Assembly (NCBI RefSeq): GCF_965249985.1
Contig: NZ_OZ252280.1
Length of the DNA stretch: 64,000 nt
Strand: one strand, 5' to 3'
DNA from: Algiphilus sp022763315
GTDB taxonomy: Bacteria > Pseudomonadota > Gammaproteobacteria > Nevskiales > Nevskiaceae
Each line of letters begins with the position of its first letter. Within the stretch, counting starts at the first letter, position 1. The notes beneath the pieces were generated by a model. It was not told where the DNA came from. It was given only the letters and a program-made list of their open reading frames with translations, and did not search any database. Position numbers and translations under genes: made by a program. Of this stretch, positions 52,984 to 62,096 are shown piece after piece.

Positions 52984-53862
52984 CTAGCCGTCCAGCCGCG
53001 CAATCCACTGCGCGATGGCCTGACCGATGGTGTCCGGGGCGTCTTCCTGCACGAAGTGCACGCCGGGCACAGTGATCTCTTCCTGATTCGGCCAACCGCG
53101 GCAGAAGTCACGGGCGGCACCGGTCACGATGGCGCCCGGCTCGGCATTGATGAATAGCTTCGGCACCGGGCTTGACGCGAGCCATTCACCGTATTGCTCG
53201 ACCAGATCGACCACATCGGCGGGTTCGCCCGCGATGGGGAGTTCACGCGGCCAGGTCAGCGTGGGGCGCCGGTCTTCCCCCGGCTGCGCAAAGGGCTGAC
53301 GATAGGCCGCCATTTCCGCCTCGCTGAGGTCTCGCAGGATCGCCGCCGGAAGAATGTCCTCGATGAAGACGTTCTGGTCGAGGATCATGCGCTCGCCCTG
53401 CGGCCCGCGCAGGGCCTGAAAGGTCTCGCGGAAGGCTTGCGGCCATTCCTCCCAGCTCAGTGGCTTGACGATGGCTTCCATGTACACGATGCCGCGCACG
53501 CGGTCCGCGTGGCGTCGCGCCCAATCAAAGCCCAGGGCGGAGCCCCAATCGTGCAGCACCAGGATGACGGGTTCCTCTGGCAGCACTGCATCGACAAAGG
53601 CATCGACGAACGCACGGTGCTCCACGAAGCGATAGCGGCCTGGTTCCGCACCAGGACGCTTGTCCGAATCGCCCATGCCGATCAGATCCGGCGCGATGCA
53701 GCGGCCAGAATCCGACAGATGGGGAAGGATGTTGCGCCACAGGTACGACGAGGTGGGATTGCCATGCTGCAACCAGATCGGCAACCCCCTCCCCTGCTCC
53801 ACATAGGCCATGGATAGGCCATTGACGGTCACGCGCTGCTTCAAAGGCAGGTCGGACGGCAT
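52984..53862 (-). CDS. dhaA: Haloalkane dehalogenase (HLD-II type)
   Basis: A 292-residue alpha/beta hydrolase. The nucleophile is Asp105 in LVLHDWGSALGF, the base His269 (PGVHFVQED), and the acid is Glu129 (VYMEAI), the position typical of subfamily II. The halide-holding pair Asn35 (LQHGNPTSS) and Trp106 is present. It hydrolyses carbon-halogen bonds to alcohol and halide. AGAGGAG lies 7 bases before the ATG; an in-frame ATG ten codons upstream is less likely. A FadL-type porin gene follows. The symbol is by family; dhaA and linB cannot be told apart here. Confidence 0.9.
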   Translation of the reverse strand: MPSDLPLKQRVTVNGLSMAYVEQGRGLPIWLQHGNPTSSYLWRNILPHLSDSGRCIAPDLIGMGDSDKRPGAEPGRYRFVEHRAFVDAFVDAVLPEEPVILVLHDWGSALGFDWARRHADRVRGIVYMEAIVKPLSWEEWPQAFRETFQALRGPQGERMILDQNVFIEDILPAAILRDLSEAEMAAYRQPFAQPGEDRRPTLTWPRELPIAGEPADVVDLVEQYGEWLASSPVPKLFINAEPGAIVTGAARDFCRGWPNQEEITVPGVHFVQEDAPDTIGQAIAQWIARLDG

Positions 53863-53923
53863 GCTTGTTCTCCTCTGGTCATTCGCATGCATTCGGCGAC
53901 TTCGGTCGCTCTCTGTAACGCAC

Positions 53924-53944
53924 TATGCACGCTTTCGGTGCATA
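53924..53944. promoter_or_regulatory. Inverted repeat upstream of the dehalogenase gene
   Basis: TATGCAC-GCTTTCG-GTGCATA is a perfect 7-bp dyad, 62 bp before the dehalogenase start on its upstream side and in the gap shared with the histidine kinase gene. It could be an operator; no regulator gene is adjacent. Confidence 0.45.
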
Positions 53945-54096
53945 AAGCATGCCCGCTGGCGCGTTCAAAGACCCCTGCCGAATGACAGGGACCGTGCATC
54001 GAAGTGCTCCACCCGTTCCGGGCAGGCGATGGCGACCGTGCGCGCGCTGCGCGCATCCCCCATCACGGCGCGGGGCGCTACAGTAGCGCTTCCTCC

Positions 54097-55680
54097 ATGC
54101 TCGACCGCAGCGTGTACCGTAGAAAAATCCGATGGGTTGCGTGGCTCGGCGCCGCGGTGGTGGCCAGCGCAGCGGCGCTGGCGATCTGGTCGGTGATCGC
54201 CACCCAGCATCACCTGCGGCAGGCCAAGACCGCCAATGGGCTGCTGGCAGAGCATCTGCAGCTCTCCGTACGCTCCTACCGTCTGTTCAAGCAGCTCACG
54301 GATGAAGTGTTGCTGGGTACTCTTGCCAATCAAGCGGTAGCGCGTAACAAGCAGGCCGCGATCGATGAATCACTGGCGCGCATCCGCTATCTGGAACTGA
54401 AGCAGCGCGATGAACTCGGCCCGGTTCCGGGTGCGGTGGAAGACACCGACGAATTGGAAGCGCTGATCGCTGAAGTCGTCGCCAATTTTGAAGCACTGCA
54501 TGAACTTCCGCCCGGCGAAGAACGCGCCAGCCGTGTCAGCGGCATTCTGGAAGACCAGATCGACATCAGCTTCCGCGATGCCGTCAATACCGCGCTGGAG
54601 CGGCAACAAGGCGTGGTCACACGCATGGATCATCAGATCGGGGCGGTACATACCCAGCTGGTGGGGGTCTCGACCGCGCTGCTGATTCTTGCACTGGTGG
54701 GCGCTTTCGCCGCCAATCGCCTGCTGGAGCGGGGCATCGCCCGCCCGCTCGCCTCGCTCTACGAAGCCGCCCGCGCACTGGGACGTGGCGAGCTGCACCA
54801 CCGCGTGCCGCGCGGCTTCGACGCGGAGTTCGAGGAAATGGCGGTGGCCTTTAATTCGATGGCGGAGCAGCTATCGGAGAAGGAAGCGAGCCGCGAGGAG
54901 ACCCGGCGCGAACTGGAGGCCGCTGTCGAGGAACGCACCGCTGCATTGCAGGAAGCCAACGCCACATTGCAGCGTTCGGATGCCGCGCGGCGCCACTTCT
55001 TTGCCGACGTCAGCCATGAATTGCGCACCCCCTTGACCGTGATCCGGGGCGAAGCGCAGGTGGCATTGCGCGCCACCAAGCGCAGCGAAGACGACTACCG
55101 CGAGGCGCTGGACGCCATCCTCGATCAGGCGGTCGGCCTCAGCCGGCTGGTCGATGACATGCTCTTCGTTGCGCGGTCGGATGCACGCACCATCCGCCTG
55201 AACCGCCGCACGGTGGAGCCAGGGCAACTGAGCGAGGATGTCTTTCAGGCCTTGCGTCACAAGGCGGAACCACGCGGCGTCGGCCCGCAATGCACGGTGG
55301 ACGATGGCCCTGGACACTTCCTGTCAGCCGACCCGGACCGCGTGCGCCAGTTGCTGATGATCCTGCTCGACAACGCGCTGCGCTACAGCCCAGCGGGCAG
55401 CAACATCCAGGTGCGATGGCAACATGCGGACGAGCAATGGCATCTGCGCGTGGAGGACCGCGGCCCGGGCATCGACCCACAGGATCTGCCGCACATCTTC
55501 GACCGCTTCTTCCGCGGCACCAGCGAAGACGACAGCAGCGGCGGCGGCATGGGCCTCGGGCTTGCCGTGGCCAAGGCCATCGTGCAAGCGCACGGCGGAG
55601 ACATTCAAGCCGAGAGCACGGCCGGTGTGGGAACGGTGTTGCACGCCACCTTCCCGATTTCTACTGACACTTCACTCTGA
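54097..55680 (+). CDS. Orphan sensor histidine kinase
   Basis: A 527-residue membrane kinase. TM1 is about residues 14-34, a helical periplasmic or methyl-accepting-like sensor runs to about 188, TM2 about 189-208, HAMP about 212-262, a coiled coil to 295, HisKA with His307 (FADVSHELRTPLTV), then HATPase_c with N-box LLMILLDNALRYSP, G1 DRGPGIDPQD and G2 GGGMGLGLAVAKAI. No response regulator is next to it, so its partner is elsewhere. The start is ATG 54097; the frame is open upstream to 54004 but that part is not signal-like. Confidence 0.9.
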   Translation: MLDRSVYRRKIRWVAWLGAAVVASAAALAIWSVIATQHHLRQAKTANGLLAEHLQLSVRSYRLFKQLTDEVLLGTLANQAVARNKQAAIDESLARIRYLELKQRDELGPVPGAVEDTDELEALIAEVVANFEALHELPPGEERASRVSGILEDQIDISFRDAVNTALERQQGVVTRMDHQIGAVHTQLVGVSTALLILALVGAFAANRLLERGIARPLASLYEAARALGRGELHHRVPRGFDAEFEEMAVAFNSMAEQLSEKEASREETRRELEAAVEERTAALQEANATLQRSDAARRHFFADVSHELRTPLTVIRGEAQVALRATKRSEDDYREALDAILDQAVGLSRLVDDMLFVARSDARTIRLNRRTVEPGQLSEDVFQALRHKAEPRGVGPQCTVDDGPGHFLSADPDRVRQLLMILLDNALRYSPAGSNIQVRWQHADEQWHLRVEDRGPGIDPQDLPHIFDRFFRGTSEDDSSGGGMGLGLAVAKAIVQAHGGDIQAESTAGVGTVLHATFPISTDTSL

Positions 55681-55916
55681 CGCCACCCACCGGGCTTGAC
55701 GCCCCGCACGTGACGCGAAGCGGCGTCAGGGATGGCGCTGGCCTGCATCCGCCCCGCATGCCGACCGAGGGTGTTCTTCCGCTGTCTATCTTTGACCGTC
55801 TTATGACAAAGAAAAATTTTGGTTGAACACGTCCATGACACCGCCAAGCTTGGTTGCAGATACCGCTAGCCTCAACACTCCCCATTTGGGGCGCACTCGA
55901 ATTGAGGAGGTACCGA

Positions 55917-56468
55917 ATGATCGCAACAACGCGTTGGGCCATACCCGCTCTGCTGGCGGTCTCGACCGCTGCATTCGCCGGCTATGACGGAGACAAGAAG
56001 ATGTCCGGTGGTTACGGCGACAAGCCTGAGTCGGTCGTCGCAGTCGCCATGTCGTCTGACGCCCACAGCACGCTCGTCACGGCCGTCAAGGCCGCTGACC
56101 TGGTCGGCACACTGCAGGGCGAAGGGCCCTTCACCGTCTTTGCACCCACGAATGCAGCGTTCGACGCCCTGCCAGACGGCACGGTGGATTCGCTGCTCGA
56201 ACCGGCCAACCAGGAGAAGCTGCAGGGCGTACTGACCTATCACGTCGTCGCCGGCAAGCTGAAGGCCAAGGATGTACTCGCGGCCATCGAAAAGGGCGAC
56301 GGTGAAGCCATGGTGGAAACCGTGGCCGGCGGCTCGCTGGCGGTGTCGCTGGACGACGGCAAGGTCGTCATCACGGACGCGCAAGGCGGTACGGCAACCG
56401 TCACGGCCACCGATCTGAGGGCCAAGAACGGCGTGGTGCACGTCATTGACACCGTACTGATGCCATAA
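55917..56468 (+). CDS. Secreted fasciclin-domain protein
   Basis: A 183-residue exported protein: signal peptide about residues 1-21 (TAAFAG), then a single fasciclin (FAS1) domain with the H1 box GPFTVFAPTNAAFDALP, the YH motif LTYHVVAGKL and the H2 box GVVHVIDTVLMP. Bacterial FAS1 proteins act in adhesion or at the cell surface. GAGGAGG lies 7 bases before the ATG. A strong terminator follows the gene. Confidence 0.93.
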   Translation: MIATTRWAIPALLAVSTAAFAGYDGDKKMSGGYGDKPESVVAVAMSSDAHSTLVTAVKAADLVGTLQGEGPFTVFAPTNAAFDALPDGTVDSLLEPANQEKLQGVLTYHVVAGKLKAKDVLAAIEKGDGEAMVETVAGGSLAVSLDDGKVVITDAQGGTATVTATDLRAKNGVVHVIDTVLMP

Positions 56469-56508
56469 CGCTTCACGCATTCTGTTTTCGCTTGTGGTGG
56501 TGTTCTTG

Positions 56509-56534
56509 AGCCGGGCTTGTCCCGGCTTTTTTTT
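56509..56534 (+). terminator. Intrinsic terminator after the fasciclin gene
   Basis: Hairpin AGCCGGG-CTTGT-CCCGGCT followed at once by TTTTTTTT, 41 bp after the stop codon. Confidence 0.92.
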
Positions 56535-56589
56535 GTTCATGCACGTGACGAACGCGCGCAGCATGCCGACAACACCCATCGGTTGGCAA

Positions 56590-56627
56590 CAAAAAAGGGG
56601 CGATGCCGTCATGGCACCGCCCCTTTC
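56590..56627 (-). terminator. Intrinsic terminator of the exported katG transcript
   Basis: On the minus strand AAAGGGGCG pairs with CGCCCCTTT around a loop of about 15 that can pair further (GTGCCATGACGGCAT), ending in TTTTTTG. It is about 60 bp past the stop of the exported catalase-peroxidase. Confidence 0.85.
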
Positions 56628-56686
56628 GTTACCTTGCCGCCTCAACACCGGCGCAATCGCCAGTGCATGGCTGCATGGACCCGCGA

Positions 56687-58912
56687 CTAGCTCAGGTCAA
56701 AGCGGTCCAGCCGCATGACCTTGACCCACGCATCGACGAAGTCACGTACAAACTTCTCCTTGCCGTCATTGGCGGCATAGACCTCAGCCACCGCGCGCAG
56801 CTCGGAGTTCGAGACGAAGATGAGGTCGACCGGGGTGGCCGTCCACTTCATGTCTCCCGAGGCGCGATCACGCCCCACGTAGACGCCTTCGGCGTCGTCG
56901 GACTTGCTCCACGCGGTGGACATGCTGAGCAGGTTGACGAAGAAGTCATTGCTAAGCGTGCCCGGCTTGTCGGTGAACACGCCGTGGGCCGCACCGCCGG
57001 TGTTGGCGTCGAGGACTCGCATGCCACCGACCAGCACCGTCATTTCCGGCACGGTGAGCGTCAGCAGATCGGCGCGTTCGACCAGCTCTTCGGCAGGGGA
57101 ACGCAGCATCTTGCCTTCACCGTAGAAGTTGCGGAAACCGTCAGCCTTGGGCTCCAGCGGTTCGAAGGATTCGGCATCGGTCTGCTCGGCCGTTGCGTCG
57201 ACACGTCCGGGGGCAACCGGTACTTCGACCTCGTAACCCGCGTCGCGCGCGGCCTTCTCCACCGCCGCTGCGCCGCCGATGACAATGGTGTCCGCCAGCG
57301 AAACCTGCTTGCCACCGCGCAGCCCGTCATTGAACTCGGCACGCACTTCTTCAAGTGTGGCGAGCACCTTGGACAGTTCATCGGGGTTGTTCACTGCCCA
57401 GCTCTTCTGCGGTTCCAGGCGTAGCCGCGCACCATTGGCGCCGCCGCGCATGTCGGTGCCGCGGTAGCTAGCCGCCGAGGCCCACGCCGTGCGCACCAGT
57501 TCCGGCACGGTGAGGTCGGAATCCAGAATGGCCTGCTTCAACCGCTGCACGTCCTTGTCGTTGATCGGCTTGCCTTCTGCCTCGGGCAGCGGGTCCTGCC
57601 AGATCAGCATCTCGTCCGGCACGTTGTTGCCGATGTAGCGGGCGCGCGGCCCCATGTCGCGATGGGTCAGCTTGAACCAGGCGCGGGCGAAGGCATCCTC
57701 GAATTCCTTCGGGTTTTCAAGGAATCGCTTGGACACCTCGCGGTAGGCCGGGTCCTTCTTCAGCGCCAGGTCCGTGGTGAGCATGATGGGCGCGTTGCGC
57801 TTGCCCTCGACGTGGGCGTCGGGCACGGTGCCGTCCAGTGCGCCGTCCTTGGCCACCCATTGAATGGCGCCGGCCGGGCTGCGCGTCTGCACCCATTCGT
57901 GGTTGAAGAGATTGCTCAGGTAGAGGTGGGTCCACTGCGTGGGGGCCTGCGTCCAGGCGCCTTCCAGGCCACTGGTCACGGTGTCTTCGGCGTTGCCCTT
58001 GCCGCACTTGTTCTTCCAGCCCAGGCCCTGTTCCTCAATGTCGGCTGCGGCCGGCTCCGGACCGACGCACTCTTCCGGCTTGTGCGCGCCGTGCACCTTG
58101 CCGAAGGTGTGACCACCGGCGATGAGCGCGACGGTTTCCTCATCGTTCATCGCCATGCGGCCGAAGCTCTGGCGGATCTGCTTGGCCGAGGCCAACGGAT
58201 CCGGATTGCCGCCGGGGCCCTCAGGATTCACGTAGATCAAGCCCATCTGCGTAGCGCCCAGGCCCTCTTTGAGGTTGCCTTCGCTGTCGTGGCGATCCCG
58301 GCCGAGCATTTCGTTTTCCGGCCCCCAGTTGACGATTTCCGGCTCCCAGTCATCCGCGCGGCCGCCGGCAAAGCCAAAGGTCTTGAAGCCCATGTCCTCC
58401 ATGGCCACCGTGCCGGCGAGGACCATCAAGTCCGCCCAGGAGATGTTGCGGCCGTACTTCTGCTTGATCGGCCACAACAGACGACGGGCCTTGTCGAGAT
58501 TGGCGTTGTCGGGCCAGCTGTTGAGCGGGTCGAAGCGCATCTGGCCGCCACCGGCGCCGCCGCGCCCGTCGGAAGTGCGATAGGTGCCGGCGCTGTGCCA
58601 GGCCATACGAATGAAGAGCGGACCGTAGTGCCCCCAATCGGCCGGCCACCAGTCCTGCGACGTCTTCATGACATCTTTGAGATCGGCCTTGACGGCTTCC
58701 AGGTCGAGCTTGGCGAAGGCTTCGGCGTAATCGAAGTCCTCGCCGTAAGGGTTGGATTGCGGGGCGTGATCCCGCAGTGGCTGGAGGTTGAGCTGCTCCG
58801 GCCACCAGAACGAATTCGGCTTTGCTTCTCCTCCGGCAAAGGCTTGCGCTGAGAGCGCGAGCATCGATGCCGCTGCCACTGCACCGAATGAACGAACGCC
58901 TGTTGTACGCAT
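56687..58912 (-). CDS. katP: Catalase-peroxidase with signal peptide (periplasmic, KatP-like)
   Basis: A 741-residue catalase-peroxidase with a clear signal peptide (about residues 1-26, ending SAQAFAG), so it should act in the periplasm, like KatP of E. coli O157 and the second KatG of some gammaproteobacteria. The haem sites are intact: FIRMAWHSAGTYR, GGHTFGKVHG, LIYVNPEG and VGGMRVLD. Its N-terminal mature part is shortened and it carries a Cys pair (EECVGPEP, WKNKCGKG) not seen in the cytoplasmic paralogue at 43414, possibly a disulfide. A terminator follows. The symbol is by analogy. Confidence 0.93.
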   Translation of the reverse strand: MRTTGVRSFGAVAAASMLALSAQAFAGGEAKPNSFWWPEQLNLQPLRDHAPQSNPYGEDFDYAEAFAKLDLEAVKADLKDVMKTSQDWWPADWGHYGPLFIRMAWHSAGTYRTSDGRGGAGGGQMRFDPLNSWPDNANLDKARRLLWPIKQKYGRNISWADLMVLAGTVAMEDMGFKTFGFAGGRADDWEPEIVNWGPENEMLGRDRHDSEGNLKEGLGATQMGLIYVNPEGPGGNPDPLASAKQIRQSFGRMAMNDEETVALIAGGHTFGKVHGAHKPEECVGPEPAAADIEEQGLGWKNKCGKGNAEDTVTSGLEGAWTQAPTQWTHLYLSNLFNHEWVQTRSPAGAIQWVAKDGALDGTVPDAHVEGKRNAPIMLTTDLALKKDPAYREVSKRFLENPKEFEDAFARAWFKLTHRDMGPRARYIGNNVPDEMLIWQDPLPEAEGKPINDKDVQRLKQAILDSDLTVPELVRTAWASAASYRGTDMRGGANGARLRLEPQKSWAVNNPDELSKVLATLEEVRAEFNDGLRGGKQVSLADTIVIGGAAAVEKAARDAGYEVEVPVAPGRVDATAEQTDAESFEPLEPKADGFRNFYGEGKMLRSPAEELVERADLLTLTVPEMTVLVGGMRVLDANTGGAAHGVFTDKPGTLSNDFFVNLLSMSTAWSKSDDAEGVYVGRDRASGDMKWTATPVDLIFVSNSELRAVAEVYAANDGKEKFVRDFVDAWVKVMRLDRFDLS

Positions 58913-59347
58913 GTGAGTCGACTCCTGTGATTATGGAAACGGCTCGGCGGACGAGGAGCATGCTGACGTGTTGTCGCAATGCACGCAGCCCACCGTGCCT
59001 GTAGAAGGTCGCCTGTGCGCCGCCCGGTTGCCAATAGATATTTGTTTAAGCCGTCATAGAAAACATTCGGTATGGCCTATTGCGAGGGCAGAGAGGCCGT
59101 TGGTACCGGCCCGCGTTCACTACCAGGCCATGTGCAACTGACACCGTGGTGGGCGTTGTCCAAGGAATGATCCAGGCGTCTCCCCGCAGCCGACGATCAT
59201 GATGCTGGACCGTCGCGCGCCTGTTCTCACCGTCTTGTCGTCACACCGACAGCAACGAAGCCAGGGCGAGCGACTTCAATGACTGCGCGGCGGGGTGCAA
59301 GGTCGGCGCGCCGTGGCGGTTCGATGTGTCTGCCGCCACCGCGCTGA
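58913..59347. other. Gap between exported katG and hemG
   Basis: In 435 bases I see no convincing gene or RNA. The part near 58913-59060 must hold the promoter of the exported catalase-peroxidase. No clear OxyR-type site was picked out by eye. Confidence 0.4.
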
Positions 59348-59878
59348 TCAACGCGGCGTATGCCGGCGCAGCAGCTCGTCCACCGCACCCCAATCGGTGT
59401 ACTCATAGATGCAGTGTGTGTCGACGCCGCCGCCCTCCTTGCGAGAGATGCGCTGCATCATCCATCGGGTGAGCGGGCCGTAGCGCGGATACTTCACCGC
59501 GCCGGCGAAATGCACGCACTTCTTGGGGCGCCAGCCCACCGATGCCAGATAGGCGTCGACCAACGCGGCGACAGCCTCCCGTCCGGGCGCGTTCGCCGCA
59601 GAGGCACTGACCGAGAAGAAGACCGCATTCGGATGCGCGTTGAGCGCCACACGGTGCTGCCGGATGAAGGCGTCGAGCGCACGCTGGAAGCGCCGCACAT
59701 ACAACGAGCCACCGGTGTAGAGCCCGTCGATCTCTGCCCATCGTTGAGGCAGTTCGGCGGCTTGGACATCAAGCGCCCGCGCGCCCACACCCTGTGCGCG
59801 CAAGCGACCCGCCATGTAGCCGGCGATTTTTTCCGTCTGGCCGTGCGTAGATGCATAGAGGATGAGGGCGGTCGGCAT
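59348..59878 (-). CDS. hemG: Menaquinone-dependent protoporphyrinogen IX oxidase
   Basis: A 176-residue long-chain flavodoxin. The FMN phosphate loop is YASTHGQTEKIA, and TGGSLYVRRFQ and SVSASAANAP lie at the other FMN contacts; the HemG-type insert FAGAVKYPRYGPLTRWMMQR is present. It oxidises protoporphyrinogen IX in haem synthesis. This fits the neighbourhood of two haem peroxidases, though that is just proximity. Monocistronic as visible. Confidence 0.9.
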   Translation of the reverse strand: MPTALILYASTHGQTEKIAGYMAGRLRAQGVGARALDVQAAELPQRWAEIDGLYTGGSLYVRRFQRALDAFIRQHRVALNAHPNAVFFSVSASAANAPGREAVAALVDAYLASVGWRPKKCVHFAGAVKYPRYGPLTRWMMQRISRKEGGGVDTHCIYEYTDWGAVDELLRRHTPR

Positions 59879-60057
59879 GGCAGGAGTCCGGGTGGCGCAG
59901 GGGCGCAGTGTGAAACGCCTGTCACTCGGTGTCGCTGATGGACATCAAGGCGAGCAATCGCGCCGATGCGCACTAAGACAGACGACTTGGTTATGAGCAT
60001 TTACCAGGACCCGTGCAGTGCGTTATGAATGCTCTCCCCTAACGACAGGAGGACATC

Positions 60058-60693
60058 ATGGCACTTCGACTAGGTGATACCGCACCGGATTTTGAAGCCG
60101 ACACCACGGAAGGTCGCATCCGCTTCCACGACTGGCTGGGCGATTCCTGGGGTGTGCTGTTCTCCCACCCCGCGGACTACACCCCGGTGTGCACGACCGA
60201 GCTCGGCGAGACGGCGAAGCTGAAGCAGGAATTCGACAAGCGCAACACAAAGGTGATCGCCGTATCGGTGGACTCGGTGGAGGACCACAAGGGGTGGTCC
60301 CGGGACATCGAGGAAACCCAGCACTGCACGGTCAATTTTCCGATCATCGCCGATGAGGACCGCCAGGTATCCCAGCGCTACGACATGCTGCATCCCGGCG
60401 AAGGCGATGCCTCGACCGTGCGTTCGGTCTTTCTGATTGATCCGAACAAGAAGATCCGCATGACGTTGACCTATCCCAAGAGTGCGGGTCGCAACTTCGT
60501 GGAGATTCTGCGAGTGATTGATTCGATCCAGCTGACCGACGGCTACAAGGTGGCAACACCGGTGAACTGGCGTGACGGCGAGGACGTCATCATCCTGCCG
60601 ACGCTGTCCGATGATGAAGCGAAGGCGCACTTCCCGGATGGCTGGAAGACCATCAAGCCCTATCTGCGGATCACCAAACAGCCCAATCGGTAG
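60058..60693 (+). CDS. 1-Cys peroxiredoxin (Prx6 family)
   Basis: A 211-residue peroxidase. The peroxidatic Cys is in PADYTPVCTTEL (about residue 46) with the conserved Thr and the Arg in GDASTVRSVFLIDP. The C-terminal Prx6 domain (LTDGYKVATPVNWRDGEDVI onward) is complete. A second Cys (THC-like EETQHCTVNF) is at a place not typical for resolution, so 1-Cys is the best class. It reduces hydrogen and organic peroxides. GGAGG lies 5 bases before the ATG. Confidence 0.95.
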   Translation: MALRLGDTAPDFEADTTEGRIRFHDWLGDSWGVLFSHPADYTPVCTTELGETAKLKQEFDKRNTKVIAVSVDSVEDHKGWSRDIEETQHCTVNFPIIADEDRQVSQRYDMLHPGEGDASTVRSVFLIDPNKKIRMTLTYPKSAGRNFVEILRVIDSIQLTDGYKVATPVNWRDGEDVIILPTLSDDEAKAHFPDGWKTIKPYLRITKQPNR

Positions 60694-60830
60694 AGCATGC
60701 GCGGCGCAACGCGTGCAAGATGAGGACTGCAACGCCGCGCGCCGGCAGCATGCTTCACCGGCGCGCGGCAGGCGTCCATTACCGACGATCCGCATCCTGC
60801 GTGATGCGCCGTCGTTTCAGGAGACACGCG

Positions 60831-61976
60831 TTGACCACGACACGCCCGCACCCCGATCCCGACGGGCTGCATGAGTTCTCGGTGGTGTTCACCGACCGCT
60901 CGCTGAATCACATGTCGGCGCGCTTTCAGCGCGTCATGCGCGATCTGTCGGACATGCTGCGTCACAGCTATGCCGCGGAGTCGGCCGTCATCGTACCCGG
61001 CGGCGGCACCATGGGTATGGAAGCCGTGGCGCGCCAGTTCGCCACCGGCAAGCGCTGCCTCGTGGTTCGCAACGGTTGGTTCAGCTATCGCTGGTCACAG
61101 ATCCTGGAGGCAGGCGGAATCGCCGCGGAGACGACCGTTCTGCAAGCCGAGCCGGATTCCGGCGCGGCGGATGCGGCCTGGTCCCCCCCGGCCATTGAGG
61201 GCGTGGTCGACGCCATCCGCGCCCATCAGCCCGAGATGGTCTTCGCGCCGCATGTGGAAACCTCGGCCGGCCTGCTGTTGCCGGACGATTACATCCGCAC
61301 GCTCGCCGCGGCCACCCATGAGGCCGGCGGCTTGTTCGTGCTGGACTGCGTGGCCTCCGGCGCACTCTGGATCGATATGGCCGACATGGGCGTGGATATC
61401 CTCATCAGCGCACCGCAAAAGACCTGGAGCGCCACCCCGTGCGCCGCACTCGTGATGCTGGGGTCCGAGGCGACCAAGCGCATCGAGCACACGCGCAGTT
61501 CCAGCTTTGCCTGCGACCTCAAGCAATGGCTCAACATCATGCGTGCCTATGAAGGCGGCGGGCACGCCTATCACGCCACCCTGCCCACCGACGGCTTGGT
61601 GCATCTGCACGAGACGATGCGCGAGACGCGCGACGTCGGTTTGGAGAAAGCGCGCGCCGCCCTGCTCAAACTTGGCAGCGGCGTGCGCGCCACGCTGCGC
61701 GAGCGCGGCTTCAAGAGCGTCGCCGCATCGGGCTACGAGGCCCCGGGCGTCGTCGTCTTCCACACCACCGACCCGGATATCCACAGCGGCAAGCGCTTTG
61801 CCGAGCAGGGCATCCAGATCGCCAAAGGCGTACCGCTGATGTGTGGCGAGCCGGAGCGCTTCCTCACTTTTCGGATTGGGCTGTTTGGTCTCGACAAGCT
61901 CTACGACGTGGACGCCACTATCGAACGCTTCTCGGCCGGATTGGACCGCGCCGTTGTCTCGGCCGAGGCCAGCTGA
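60831..61976 (+). CDS. Class V PLP aminotransferase
   Basis: A 381-residue enzyme of the alanine-glyoxylate/serine-pyruvate aminotransferase group. The PLP lysine lies in LISAPQKTWSATPC, the Asp that holds the pyridine nitrogen in FVLDCVASGALWID, and the phosphate-binding loop is PGGGTMGMEAVAR. The start is a TTG at 60831 with CAGGAG 8 bases before it; no ATG in the right place exists. Substrate specificity cannot be told. It lies 137 bp after the peroxiredoxin gene. Confidence 0.88.
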   Translation: MTTTRPHPDPDGLHEFSVVFTDRSLNHMSARFQRVMRDLSDMLRHSYAAESAVIVPGGGTMGMEAVARQFATGKRCLVVRNGWFSYRWSQILEAGGIAAETTVLQAEPDSGAADAAWSPPAIEGVVDAIRAHQPEMVFAPHVETSAGLLLPDDYIRTLAAATHEAGGLFVLDCVASGALWIDMADMGVDILISAPQKTWSATPCAALVMLGSEATKRIEHTRSSSFACDLKQWLNIMRAYEGGGHAYHATLPTDGLVHLHETMRETRDVGLEKARAALLKLGSGVRATLRERGFKSVAASGYEAPGVVVFHTTDPDIHSGKRFAEQGIQIAKGVPLMCGEPERFLTFRIGLFGLDKLYDVDATIERFSAGLDRAVVSAEAS

Positions 61977-62096
61977 GCCGGCCAGTCACGGCGGGACGGC
62001 CCTCGACATCCGCCCACGCTGTCCGCACGCGTGGCAGGGTGGGTGAACGTTGTGGACGGCGACTTGTCCATGGCCCCCTGTCAGCACTGAGTCGCT

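Noticed and set aside
52899..53120. Longer FadL-type protein starting at 53120
   Set aside because: The extension is Arg/Ser-rich, would overlap the dehalogenase gene, and places the signal peptide internally; the GTG at 52898 has a good ribosome binding site.
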